A DNA stretch of 64,000 nucleotides, taken from JAAGZL01 sp050291725. Lineage in GTDB: Bacteria > Pseudomonadota > Gammaproteobacteria > Chromatiales > Chromatiaceae. Below are positions 17,414 to 26,814 of this stretch, piece by piece. Both the position numbers and the translations under genes were made by a program. The notes below the pieces were generated by a model that ran no database searches, was not told the DNA's origin, and was given only the letters and a program-made list of their open reading frames with translations. The stretch is from the NCBI GenBank assembly GCA_050291725.1, contig JBNKKH010000031.1:17739-81738 (forward strand), written 5' to 3'. Each line of letters starts with the position of its first letter. Position 1 is the first letter of the stretch.

Positions 17414-18691
17414 CTAGAGACGTCCATCTACCATTTCTTTAGGTAAAATATGTTTAACGTCATATAGGATAGAGTTATCTGCGCCAAATTTGCGGATATT
17501 TTCAGCCCCAAGTTCTTTGAATTCATCATGGGCTACAGCTAACACAATAGCCTGATATCTGTTTTGCTTGGGTTTGTCGATGAGGTTTAACCCATACTCT
17601 TTGCTGGCCTCCTTAGGGTCAGCCCATGGGTCATATACATCTACCTTGGTTCTATAGCTCTCAAATTCTGCAACCATGTCTGCTACCTTGGTGTTGCGTA
17701 GATCGTTACAGTTTTCTTTGAAAGTTAATCCTAGGATTAGGATATTACTATCGGCTACAGGCAGGCCTTTCTGAATCATCATTTTTATAATTACACCTAC
17801 TATGTACTTGCCCATGCGGTCATTGATGCGGCGGCCAGAGAGAATTACTTCCGGTTGATGTCCAATAGCCTTGGCCTTGTGGGTTAGGTAGTAGGGGTCT
17901 ACGCCAATACAGTGTCCTCCGACGAGTCCTGGGCGGAAGGGGAGGAAGTTCCATTTACTTCCGGCTGCTTCCAGTACCTCTAAGGTGTCTATGTCCATGC
18001 GGTTGAAGATAATGGCTAGCTCATTAATCAAGGCGATATTCAGGTCGCGTTGGGTGTTTTCAATAACCTTGGCGGCCTCGGCAATCTTTATACTGCTGGC
18101 TTTGTGGGTGCCTGCGGTAATAATGGTGCGGTAAAGCTCATCAATGAAATCTGCAACCTCTGGAGTTGAGCCTGATGTGACCTTAAGTATATTTGGCAGA
18201 CGGTGTTCTTTATCGCCCGGGTTAATTCGTTCTGGGCTGTAGCCAGCAAAGAACTCCTGGTTAAATTTCAGTCCAGACTCTTTTTCCAGAATTGGTACGC
18301 AAACCTCTTCTGTTGCTCCAGGGTATACCGTTGATTCGTAGATAACGGTATCCCCTTTTTTTAGAAGCTTACCAACGGCGTGGCTGGCCGAAATGATTGG
18401 GCTTAGATCAGGCTGTTTGTGTTCATTGATCGGTGTAGGGACCGTAACTATGTATACGTTACACTCATTAAGGGAGGTAGTCTGGTCGCTAAAGGTAAGA
18501 TTTTCTACTTGAGATAGTTTTTCTGGTTCAACCTCAAGGGTAGAGTCCTTTCCATTCAGCAGTTCATCAATACGCTCCCTATTTATGTCAAAGCCAACGG
18601 TTGGGAATTTAGTCCCGAACTCTACAGCCAGAGGCAGTCCTACATAGCCTAGGCCAATAACTGCAATTTTTACTTCATCAATATTTAACAT
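17414..18691 (-). CDS. Nucleotide-sugar dehydrogenase (TviB/WbpA type)
   Basis: 425 residues from the ATG at 18689-18691: MLNIDEVKIAVIGLGYVGLP matches the start of TviB, whose length is also 425. An alternative ATG at 18704-18706 would add five residues. NAD-binding GLGYVGLPLA, hinge YSPERINPGD, catalytic Cys in GGHCIGVDPYY, and the C-terminal UDP-binding domain are all present. The family oxidises UDP-hexose or UDP-N-acetylhexosamine twice to the uronate. With the epimerase next to it, surface polysaccharide precursor synthesis is likely. No glycosyltransferase or export gene is adjacent, so this is a small detached module. Confidence 0.9.
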   Translation of the reverse strand: MLNIDEVKIAVIGLGYVGLPLAVEFGTKFPTVGFDINRERIDELLNGKDSTLEVEPEKLSQVENLTFSDQTTSLNECNVYIVTVPTPINEHKQPDLSPIISASHAVGKLLKKGDTVIYESTVYPGATEEVCVPILEKESGLKFNQEFFAGYSPERINPGDKEHRLPNILKVTSGSTPEVADFIDELYRTIITAGTHKASSIKIAEAAKVIENTQRDLNIALINELAIIFNRMDIDTLEVLEAAGSKWNFLPFRPGLVGGHCIGVDPYYLTHKAKAIGHQPEVILSGRRINDRMGKYIVGVIIKMMIQKGLPVADSNILILGLTFKENCNDLRNTKVADMVAEFESYRTKVDVYDPWADPKEASKEYGLNLIDKPKQNRYQAIVLAVAHDEFKELGAENIRKFGADNSILYDVKHILPKEMVDGRL

Positions 18692-18710
18692 GTGTCTTTG
18701 ATCCATAATT

Positions 18711-19127
18711 CTATTTATTATCCTTCTCCACGCCTACTTGCGGCAGGATTACCGGAACTGGAGGTTCCCAACCTTCTGCTCGATGTTCAACTACTACGTC
18801 GGTGTATATGCCACCGCGTACATTGAATTTTGCTGTCAGGCGCATAAACCTAGGATTGGTTGCCTTTACTAGATCCTGATGGATCTGATTGGTTACATCC
18901 TCATGAAATGCACCTTCGTCACGAAATGACCAGGTATACATTTTAAGAGACTTTAACTCTACACACTGTTTATCTGGAATATACTCCAGGAGCAACTCAG
19001 CAAAATCCGGTTGCCCGGTTTTGGGGCAGAGACAGGTAAATTCCGGTATTTTGATTTTTATGGTGTAGTCACGTTCTTGCTGGGGATTATCAAATAGTTC
19101 CAGCTCTTTTGTTGGTTTAGTAGACAT
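18711..19127 (-). CDS. queF: NADPH-dependent 7-cyano-7-deazaguanine reductase
   Basis: 138 residues, the short unimodular QueF. Catalytic cysteine 34 lies in CPKTGQPDF, and the QueF signature reads ELKSLKMYTWSFRDEGAFHE with the substrate-binding Glu-His near its end. It reduces preQ0 to preQ1 with NADPH in queuosine biosynthesis (cytosol). It is the first gene of the minus-strand run leading to the sugar dehydrogenase, with only 19 bases between, although the pathways are unrelated. It diverges from smc across a 277-base AT-rich gap. Confidence 0.96.
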   Translation of the reverse strand: MSTKPTKELELFDNPQQERDYTIKIKIPEFTCLCPKTGQPDFAELLLEYIPDKQCVELKSLKMYTWSFRDEGAFHEDVTNQIHQDLVKATNPRFMRLTAKFNVRGGIYTDVVVEHRAEGWEPPVPVILPQVGVEKDNK

Positions 19128-19404
19128 ATTTATGCTGTCAGGTAGTTAAGGAAATTAGGTTGCCGATTATACGTAACAACAGACAACTACTCCATCTATA
19201 GATTGGCAATCTATTTCGCAGCTGTTGAGATCTATTTAAGTCATTTTAAACTGAATAGAACTCAATAATATTTTTCCCATGTCAATATAGCCTATTAAAT
19301 AGCATAAAACAAATAAAAACAATAAGATATAGATATTATTTAATGTTATTACTCTTTTACAAAATGCTTGTCTAGAGCACCTTCAAACTGTATCTTAAGC
19401 GCCC

Positions 19405-22400
19405 ATGCGATTGGAAAAAATAAAACTAGCTGGATTCAAATCCTTTGTAGACCCAACTACAGTAAATATCCCCAGTAACCTATTTTGTGTAGTGGGTCCA
19501 AATGGCTGTGGGAAATCAAATATTATCGATGCCGTACGCTGGGTTATGGGCGAAAGCTCTGCCAAGATGCTGCGTGGTGAGTCCATGGCAGATGTCATTT
19601 TCAACGGCTCATCCACCAGAAAACCGATAGGTTCGGCCAGTATTGAGCTGGTATTCGATAACAGCGACGGTAGTGCCGGCGGCCAGTACGCTAAATACAG
19701 CCAGATTTCGGTAAAACGTCAGCTGCACAGGGATGGACAGTCCAACTATCTTTTGAACGGAGTGCGCTGTCGTCGGCGCGATATCACGGATCTGTTTTTG
19801 GGAACCGGCTTAGGTCCGCGTAGCTATTCCATCATTGAGCAGGGGATGATCTCCCGTCTGATTGAGGCGAAACCAGAAGATCTGCGCTCCTTTTTGGAGG
19901 AGGCTGCTGGGATTTCAAAATATAAAGAGCGCCGGCGGGAAACTGAGAATCGCATAAAAAGAACAAGGGAAAACCTTAGTAGAATCGATGACTTAAGAGA
20001 GGAAATTGAGAAGCAGCTTCAGCGATTAAAAAGACAGTCTGCCACTGCTGAAAGGTACAAGGTACTGAAACAGCAGGAGCGCCAGATGAAGGCTGAGTTG
20101 TTGACCTTGCGCTGGCAAGAGCTGGGGGTTGAGCTTAAAGAGCGAGATGCCAAGCTACAGGAACAGACCACTGCCATGGAAGCTGCCCTGGCTACCCAGC
20201 GTAACTATGAAGCTGAGATAGAGCAGGAGAGGGAGCAGCATACTGAGGCCAACGATGAGTTTAATGAGATACAGGGCAGGTACTACGCTTTAGGAGCAGA
20301 GATAGCTCGGCTGGAGCAGTCAATCAAGCACAACGATGAGGTTCGGCAGCAGCAGGAGCTGGATCTGGAGCAGACTGAACAGGCCTGGCAAGAGTCTGTA
20401 GATCACCAGAAGCAGGATAGTGAGCGACTAAAAGAGGTTGAACGGGTACTGGAGGAGGAGGATCCCCATCTTCAGGAAGGACGAAAACTGGAGCAGGAGT
20501 CAGCAGACAAGCTGGCCCGGGCAGAGCAGGAGCTAATAGCCTGGCAGAACGAGTGGGATGAATTTAACCGCCATGCAGCGGAGCCGGCTCAGGTAGCTCA
20601 AGTGGAGCGGTCAAAAATCAACCAGTTGGAGCAGCAGGAGAAGAACAATCAGCATCGCCTGCAGCGTCTGGAGTCAGAACTGGAGCAGTTACGTGGACAA
20701 AATCAGGATGCAGAGATAGCCGGCATCCAGCAGCAGGAACAACAGTTTATGGGATTGGTAACCAGTTACCAGTCACAACTTAATAACTCCGCTGAGCAAG
20801 TTACAAACATCAGGCAGAACAGCGCCAAGATGCAACAAGAGCAGAATGAATTGTTGGCTGAACTACAGCAGGTTACTGGTCGCCTAGCATCTCTTGAAGC
20901 ACTGCAGGAGGCTGCCTTGGGTAAACAGGGAGAGGAGACTGCCCAGTGGTTGGAGAGTAACCAGCTTGACCATGCGGTTAGGCTAGCGGAAAAAATCGAG
21001 GTTGATAGCGGCTGGCAGCAGGCCGTTGAGATGGTACTAGGGTTTCATCTACAGGCAGTATGTTCCGATGGTATAGACTCTTTTTCATCTAGTCTTGCAG
21101 CGTTGGGAAAAGGCTCGGTAACACTCTTTGATACTAGCGCCAACTCAGGAAGCAGTAATGCTACTGATAACTCATTGAGTCATAAAGTAAAATCACCATG
21201 GGATTTGTCGCCGCTGCTCTCTGGGGTTAAGGTCGCAGATGAGCTGTCACAAGCCATGGCAATGCGTTCCACGCTGGCTGACGGTGAGTCTGTTATAACC
21301 AAAAGTGGAATTTGGATTGGTCGTAACTGGCTGCGCCTTAACCGGGAGGCAGAAGAGACCTCCGGTGTGTTGGAGCGTGAGCAGGAGATTCGTAAGCTAT
21401 CTGAGTCCAAAGATCAGCTGCGTGCCAAGAGTGAGCAGTTGGCTAAAGATTTAGAAGATGGCAGAGAGAAGCTACAAAAGGCCGAGCAGGATCGAGATCA
21501 GATCCAGGGAGAGCTAAATCGAGTTAACTCTGAGCTGGCGGACAAGCGGTCTACTCTGAGTGGTTTTATGGCACGGGTAGAGCAACAGAAGAGCCGACAT
21601 GAAAATATCTCCCGAGAGATTCAAGAGCTGCGTACTCAGCAACAGCAGGAGACCGAGCAGATGTCTCTCTCCCGCACAAAACTGCATGCTGCCCTGGATG
21701 AGATGGAGTCACTCACTGAGAAACGTGAAGCCCTAGTTAAGCGCAGAGATAACCTGCGCACTCAGCATGCAGATATCAGAGAACAGGCTATAGATCTGCG
21801 CGCCAAGGCCCACGCCATAGCACTGCGCATTGAGTCCATGCGCTCTTCAAAAGAGTCATTACAGCAGAATCTGGAACGGGTACAGAGCCAGATCAGCAAG
21901 CTGGTAAGCCGTAGGGATGAGCTGCAGGAGTCGATTAAAGAGAGTCTGGCTCCACAAGAACAGAGCAAAAAGGATCTGGAGCGGCAGCTAGAGACGCGTG
22001 TTGAAATAGAGAAAGAGATGCAGGCGGCCCGCAACAAACTTGAGCTGGTGGATGCTGCTCTGCGTAAAAATGAGAAGGAGCGTAGTGAAGCTGAGCAGAA
22101 GGTACAGCAGGAGAGGGATATTCTAGAGCAGGGTAAATTGCAGCACCAGGAAATACTGATTCGCTACAAGACCCTGGACGAACAGATCACCGAGTCTGGC
22201 TTTGAGCGTGAGGAGCTGATCAATAATCTCTCTGACGAGGCTACACAGGAGGAGTGGGAAGAGAATCTGGAAAAGATGGATCTGCGTATCCGTAGACTGG
22301 GTCCGATCAACCTAGCTGCGATCGACGAATATCAGGAACAGTCTGAACGCAAAGAGTATCTGGATTCACAACATGATGATGTGAGTAAATCTCTGGATAC

Positions 22401-22911
22401 TCTGGAAAATGCCATTCGTAAGATTGACCGCGAAACTCGCACCAGATTCAAGGAGACCTTCGATAAGGTGAACACAGGCCTGCAGGAGAATTTCCCCCGC
22501 CTGTTTGGTGGTGGACATGCCTACCTACAGCTCACTGGTGATGATCTGCTCGACACCGGGGTAACGGTAATGGCCCGTCCTCCTGGCAAGCGCAACTCCA
22601 GTATCCATATGCTTTCCGGTGGTGAAAAGGCCCTCACAGCAGTTGCTTTGGTTTTCTCCATTTTCAGCCTCAATCCATCCCCATTCTGTATGCTGGATGA
22701 GGTAGATGCGCCGTTGGATGACGCTAATGTGGGACGTTACTGCGACATGGTGAAGGCTATGTCTGAGAAGGTGCAGGTTATATTTATTACCCACAATAAG
22801 ATCACCATGGAGATGGCGCACCATCTTACTGGCGTAACCATGCATGAGGCAGGTGTCTCCAGGCTGGTATCTGTTGACCTGAACGAAGCCGCCATGATGG
22901 CTGCAAGCTGA
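19405..22911 (+). CDS. smc: Chromosome segregation ATPase SMC
   Basis: 1168 residues. Walker A GPNGCGKSN at 31-39; long coiled coil (about 165-500); hinge (about 515-640); second coiled coil; ABC signature LSGGEKALTA at about 1069 and Walker B MLDEVDAPLDDANV. It is the full-length core of bacterial condensin, acting with ScpA and ScpB, both also encoded in this window (34158 and 35015). The coiled coil is very rich in Gln and Glu. zipA and ligA follow, a common gammaproteobacterial order. Presence of SMC-ScpAB argues against an enteric MukBEF organism. Confidence 0.98.
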   Translation: MRLEKIKLAGFKSFVDPTTVNIPSNLFCVVGPNGCGKSNIIDAVRWVMGESSAKMLRGESMADVIFNGSSTRKPIGSASIELVFDNSDGSAGGQYAKYSQISVKRQLHRDGQSNYLLNGVRCRRRDITDLFLGTGLGPRSYSIIEQGMISRLIEAKPEDLRSFLEEAAGISKYKERRRETENRIKRTRENLSRIDDLREEIEKQLQRLKRQSATAERYKVLKQQERQMKAELLTLRWQELGVELKERDAKLQEQTTAMEAALATQRNYEAEIEQEREQHTEANDEFNEIQGRYYALGAEIARLEQSIKHNDEVRQQQELDLEQTEQAWQESVDHQKQDSERLKEVERVLEEEDPHLQEGRKLEQESADKLARAEQELIAWQNEWDEFNRHAAEPAQVAQVERSKINQLEQQEKNNQHRLQRLESELEQLRGQNQDAEIAGIQQQEQQFMGLVTSYQSQLNNSAEQVTNIRQNSAKMQQEQNELLAELQQVTGRLASLEALQEAALGKQGEETAQWLESNQLDHAVRLAEKIEVDSGWQQAVEMVLGFHLQAVCSDGIDSFSSSLAALGKGSVTLFDTSANSGSSNATDNSLSHKVKSPWDLSPLLSGVKVADELSQAMAMRSTLADGESVITKSGIWIGRNWLRLNREAEETSGVLEREQEIRKLSESKDQLRAKSEQLAKDLEDGREKLQKAEQDRDQIQGELNRVNSELADKRSTLSGFMARVEQQKSRHENISREIQELRTQQQQETEQMSLSRTKLHAALDEMESLTEKREALVKRRDNLRTQHADIREQAIDLRAKAHAIALRIESMRSSKESLQQNLERVQSQISKLVSRRDELQESIKESLAPQEQSKKDLERQLETRVEIEKEMQAARNKLELVDAALRKNEKERSEAEQKVQQERDILEQGKLQHQEILIRYKTLDEQITESGFEREELINNLSDEATQEEWEENLEKMDLRIRRLGPINLAAIDEYQEQSERKEYLDSQHDDVSKSLDTLENAIRKIDRETRTRFKETFDKVNTGLQENFPRLFGGGHAYLQLTGDDLLDTGVTVMARPPGKRNSSIHMLSGGEKALTAVALVFSIFSLNPSPFCMLDEVDAPLDDANVGRYCDMVKAMSEKVQVIFITHNKITMEMAHHLTGVTMHEAGVSRLVSVDLNEAAMMAAS

Positions 22912-23051
22912 ACATTACAACAATGAATGTTTTTTGAACCCAGTCGAATAAAACGACACTAATCGTTATTAACAATAATCTTGACCATGGTATGCTTGGC
23001 CACAAGGCAATAGTTTAACGAGCACACCATAAGAAGCTGGGAATCGCATCA

Positions 23052-24062
23052 ATGGAAGCAGACATCCTACGTCTAGTACTATTTTTGATTGGGGCTGCAG
23101 TAGTATTTGGCATATACGCGGCAGACCGTTACAAGCGCGGTATTCAAGATCAATCTACCGAAGATGGGATGAACCTCTCCCCAAATGAAGATTTAGGCAG
23201 TTCTGTCCATATAGAGCCGCGCTGGGACCGGCTGTACGAGCCGGAAGAGAGTCAGATTACAGAGGATCAGATTGCACAGGACGAGGCTGAAGAGACTCAG
23301 CTTCTTAATCAACCTGCCAATGAGCCTCCTGAAGGCGATACCTACAATACTTACGCTGAAGACACATACCCACAGGATGTTTCTGCAGAAGAAGCCGAGA
23401 GTGATGTATCAGCTACCAGTGGGATAGATGATGCCATAAGCAGTGAACTGGAGCATCTGGAAGAGATTATCCACGATGATCCCAGATATGATCCGAGCTA
23501 TGATCCCAGCTATGATTCTGAAAACAGCGCCGATTCTGATAGTGAGATGCCCAAGGAGCAGATGTCTATCTCCTTCTTCAGCCGGGAAGCTTCCAAAGAT
23601 AGCCCGCAGGAAGTAGACCCTGATCTGCCAACCAAGATCATTCAACTCAACGTCATCCCGCATGATGAGCTGTTCTATGGAGATGACATCCAAAGCGCTT
23701 CCTATAAAGTAGGGTTAGAGCCTGGGGAGATGAATGTTTTTCACTATTATGGAGATGCCCAGGAAAAGCAGCAGCCTATATATAGCATGGCCAGCATGGT
23801 AGAGCCTGGAACCTTTCCCTTAGATGATATGGATAGTTTTTCTACACCGGGCGTGACCCTCTTTTCCCAGTTGCCAGGTCCTAAAGATGGACTAACTATC
23901 TTTGCTGACATGCTCTATGCAGCGGAACAGTTGGCCAATCTGTTAAATGGCGAGCTGCGTGATAAAAGCCATAGCGCCCTGACCAAACAGACCATAGGCC
24001 ATATGCGGGAAGATATTCAGGAATATCACCGCCAGCTACAACTGGCCCGCAGCAAGAGATGA
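23052..24062 (+). CDS. zipA: Cell division protein ZipA
   Basis: 336 residues. A single N-terminal membrane helix (DILRLVLFLIGAAVVFGIY) with periplasmic N-terminus is followed by a basic stop-transfer patch, a long acidic Pro/Gln/Tyr-rich linker (about 40-185) and the FtsZ-binding domain (about 190-330: IIQLNVIPHDELFYG, GEMNVFHYYG, GVTLFSQLPGP). It tethers the Z-ring to the membrane. The linker contains a short YDPS repeat (about 141-150). It overlaps ligA by 4 bases (ATGA), the conserved zipA-ligA pair. Confidence 0.94.
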   Translation: MEADILRLVLFLIGAAVVFGIYAADRYKRGIQDQSTEDGMNLSPNEDLGSSVHIEPRWDRLYEPEESQITEDQIAQDEAEETQLLNQPANEPPEGDTYNTYAEDTYPQDVSAEEAESDVSATSGIDDAISSELEHLEEIIHDDPRYDPSYDPSYDSENSADSDSEMPKEQMSISFFSREASKDSPQEVDPDLPTKIIQLNVIPHDELFYGDDIQSASYKVGLEPGEMNVFHYYGDAQEKQQPIYSMASMVEPGTFPLDDMDSFSTPGVTLFSQLPGPKDGLTIFADMLYAAEQLANLLNGELRDKSHSALTKQTIGHMREDIQEYHRQLQLARSKR

Positions 24063-26092
24063 GCGGAACAGGCGCTGACCACCAGCGTATCCAACAGCTT
24101 CGAGATGAGATAAACCACAACAACTATCTCTACTATGTGCTGGATGAGCCGCATCTGCCCGATAGCGAATATGACCGTATGCTGCGGGAGTTGCAGCAGC
24201 TAGAAGCTAAGCACCCGGATCTGATCACTCCCGATTCACCCACTCAGCGAGTTGGGGCAGAGCCGTTGAAATCCTTCGCTGAGGTTAAGCACAGTCTGCC
24301 CATGCTCTCGCTGGATAACGCCTTCTCAGACGCAGAGTTTGAGAACTTTGAGCGCCGGGTAAAAGAGCGCCTGGAAACTGACCAAGATATCACATACTGC
24401 GCTGAGCCCAAGCTGGATGGATTGGCAGTAAGCCTGAGATATGAATCCGGTCAGCTGGTACAGGCCGCTACCCGTGGCGACGGTAGCCAGGGAGAGGATG
24501 TAACCCACAACGTACGCACTATCCAATCAGTGCCCCTGCGTCTTATGGGAGAAAATTGGCCAGAGGTGTTAGAGGTGCGGGGCGAGGTATTTATGCCTAA
24601 GGCCGGTTTTGAACGCTTTAACGCACAAGCGCGTAAGGCGGGCGAGAAGGAGTTCGTTAATCCCCGTAATGCAGCGGCTGGCAGTTTGCGGCAGCTGGAC
24701 CCCCAGATCACCGCAACTCGTCCTCTAGATATGTTCTGCTACGGCTTTGGCGAGATAGCAGGCGGACCCCTGGCTGACACCCATAGTGGCGGCATAGCCA
24801 TGTTAGCCCAATGGGGATTGCGTACTTCACCGGAATTAAAGACTCTAGTCGGGATAGAGCGGTGTAAAGAGTATTTCGACCAGATGGCCAAACGCCGCGA
24901 CAGCCTGGAGTATGACATCGATGGTGTGGTGTTTAAGGTGGATAGCCTAGAGGATCAGGATAGCCTGGGATTTGTTGCGCGCAGCCCGCGCTGGGCCATA
25001 GCCAGAAAGTTTCCTGCCCAGGAGGAGTTAACCACGGTTGAGTCCATAGAGTTTCAGGTAGGTCGCACCGGTGCTATCACGCCGGTTGCACGGCTTAATC
25101 CTGTATTTGTCGGAGGCGTTACCGTAAGCAACGCCACTCTACATAACATGGACGAGGTGGCGAAGAAGGATGTAAGGGTAGGGGACACGGTATTCGTACG
25201 CCGGGCTGGTGATGTAATCCCAGAGGTGGTGCGGGTACTGCCAGAGCGCAGAAAGGGAGATGCTAAGCCGGTAGAGTTGCCACAGCACTGCCCCGAATGC
25301 GGGTCGGATGTTATTAAACCAGAAGGTGAGGCGGTGGCCCGTTGTAGCGGCGGACTGTTCTGCTCGGCCCAGCGCAAAGAGGCGATTAAACACTTCGCCT
25401 CCCGCCGCGCTATGGATATCGAAGGGTTGGGGGATAAGCTGGTAGATGCAATCGTAGATCAGGGCATGGTGCATGACCTGGCGGATATCTACCATCTTAC
25501 CCACGAGCAGTATGCTGGTCTTGAGCGTATGGGGGACAAATCTGCGCAGAATCTGCTTCAAGCTCTGGATAGGAGCAAACACACTACTCTAGCGCGTTTT
25601 CTTTATGCCCTTGGTATCCGCGAAGTGGGGGAGGTGACTGCATCCGTCCTTGCTGGCCATTTCCGGCAGCTAGAGGCAATCAAACTAGCCAATGTAGAGG
25701 AACTCACTCTGATTGAAGGTATTGGGCCGATCATGGCAGAGCATATAGTTAGCTTCTTCCACCAGCCCCACAATCTTGAGGTAATCCAGAAATTACTTGA
25801 TGCAGGTGTGCACTGGGATAAGGTTGAGGCGCCAGCTGCAGACACCCAAATCCTGGCTGGCAAGAGCTTCGTGCTAACCGGCAGCCTGAGTCGTCCCCGC
25901 TCAGAGATCAAGGATGAACTCATAGCCATGGGCGCCAAGGTGGCTGGCAGCGTATCTAAAAAGACCGATTATCTAGTGGCTGGTAGTGATGCCGGCTCAA
26001 AATTGGCCAAGGCGCAGCAGTTGGGGATAACCATTCTGGATGAGGCTGGACTCAACGACCTGCTTATCACGCTGAACACGGTCAGCACATAA
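24059..26092 (+). CDS. ligA: NAD-dependent DNA ligase LigA
   Basis: 677 residues, standard length. Adenylation domain with nucleophilic lysine in AEPKLDGLAV (about 118), OB fold, Cys4 zinc finger (CPECGSDV and ARCSGGLFCSAQ), helix-hairpin-helix region and C-terminal BRCT domain (LAGKSFVLTGSLSRPRSEIK). It seals nicks using NAD+ during replication and repair. Translation is coupled to zipA by a 4-base overlap. Confidence 0.98.
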   Translation: MSGTGADHQRIQQLRDEINHNNYLYYVLDEPHLPDSEYDRMLRELQQLEAKHPDLITPDSPTQRVGAEPLKSFAEVKHSLPMLSLDNAFSDAEFENFERRVKERLETDQDITYCAEPKLDGLAVSLRYESGQLVQAATRGDGSQGEDVTHNVRTIQSVPLRLMGENWPEVLEVRGEVFMPKAGFERFNAQARKAGEKEFVNPRNAAAGSLRQLDPQITATRPLDMFCYGFGEIAGGPLADTHSGGIAMLAQWGLRTSPELKTLVGIERCKEYFDQMAKRRDSLEYDIDGVVFKVDSLEDQDSLGFVARSPRWAIARKFPAQEELTTVESIEFQVGRTGAITPVARLNPVFVGGVTVSNATLHNMDEVAKKDVRVGDTVFVRRAGDVIPEVVRVLPERRKGDAKPVELPQHCPECGSDVIKPEGEAVARCSGGLFCSAQRKEAIKHFASRRAMDIEGLGDKLVDAIVDQGMVHDLADIYHLTHEQYAGLERMGDKSAQNLLQALDRSKHTTLARFLYALGIREVGEVTASVLAGHFRQLEAIKLANVEELTLIEGIGPIMAEHIVSFFHQPHNLEVIQKLLDAGVHWDKVEAPAADTQILAGKSFVLTGSLSRPRSEIKDELIAMGAKVAGSVSKKTDYLVAGSDAGSKLAKAQQLGITILDEAGLNDLLITLNTVST

Positions 26093-26207
26093 GAAACGCC
26101 CATGCTGATGGATCGGCACTGGATCTACAGGGATGTTTCCGTAGAACATCACAATCTTAACTAGCATCGAATTTCTCATGGATGCCATATCAGCATGAAT
26201 CAAAATA

Positions 26208-26241
26208 AAACCCCGACCAAGCTTACGCCTGGTCGGGGTTT
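26208..26241. terminator. Bidirectional terminator between ligA and the DUF1641 gene
   Basis: A perfect 12-bp stem (26208-26219 with 26230-26241) and a 10-base loop separate convergent genes. On the minus strand it is followed by TTTTATTTTG, a good U-run, so it suits the sulfur cluster best. Confidence 0.85.
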
Positions 26242-26271
26242 GTTACTGCTTTGGCTTATACGTGGCAGATT

Positions 26272-26802
26272 CTAATCCACGTTCTCCTGTAGTTTCTTGG
26301 AGACTGACACCATGAAGCGTAGTGCGTTTTGGGTCTCCGGTTGACTGAGAATACGCAGGGATGACATGAGACCACCGGAACTTGGCGCACTGGCGATCTC
26401 TTCACGGGCCTCAATCAGGGACTCATGGGTCTGACCAGCCAGTTCGGCGATCTCTTCGTTGGCCATGTTGGCGATCATATGTTCTATGAAGATGGCCAGG
26501 CGTTCTACCATGCCGTCGGTCATGGCGTTGCGCATGGCATTGATCATATGGATGGTCTCAAACAGAGATACCAGACCACCTGAACGATGCAACATGGTCA
26601 GTTGATCAATCAAGGAATCCAGTGCATCGCGCGTATCCTCATCATTGAACTTATCCAGTAACTCCAGGCCATTACCCATGGTGGTTACCAAGCGTTCAAC
26701 CATGCCGTCGGTTAGAGCATCACTCAAACCCTGGATTAGCAGGTGGGCATCGGATGTCTTGGCACTATCCAACTCAGTTACATTGTTTGCTTCAGTAGGC
26801 AT
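26272..26802 (-). CDS. DUF1641 family protein of a sulfide-oxidation cluster
   Basis: 176 residues, all helical, no membrane span. Two copies of a DGMVERL-type helix (LTDGMVERLVTTMGNGLELL and MTDGMVERLAIFIEHMI) mark the DUF1641 family (PF07849). Such proteins accompany flavin disulfide reductases of the sulfide:quinone oxidoreductase group, and here the gene is 12 bases downstream of one, with an AGGAGG ribosome site. A role as a partner or membrane-recruitment subunit of that enzyme is inferred; none is proven. Confidence 0.8.
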   Translation of the reverse strand: MPTEANNVTELDSAKTSDAHLLIQGLSDALTDGMVERLVTTMGNGLELLDKFNDEDTRDALDSLIDQLTMLHRSGGLVSLFETIHMINAMRNAMTDGMVERLAIFIEHMIANMANEEIAELAGQTHESLIEAREEIASAPSSGGLMSSLRILSQPETQNALRFMVSVSKKLQENVD

Positions 26803-26814
26803 TGGTTTATCCTC

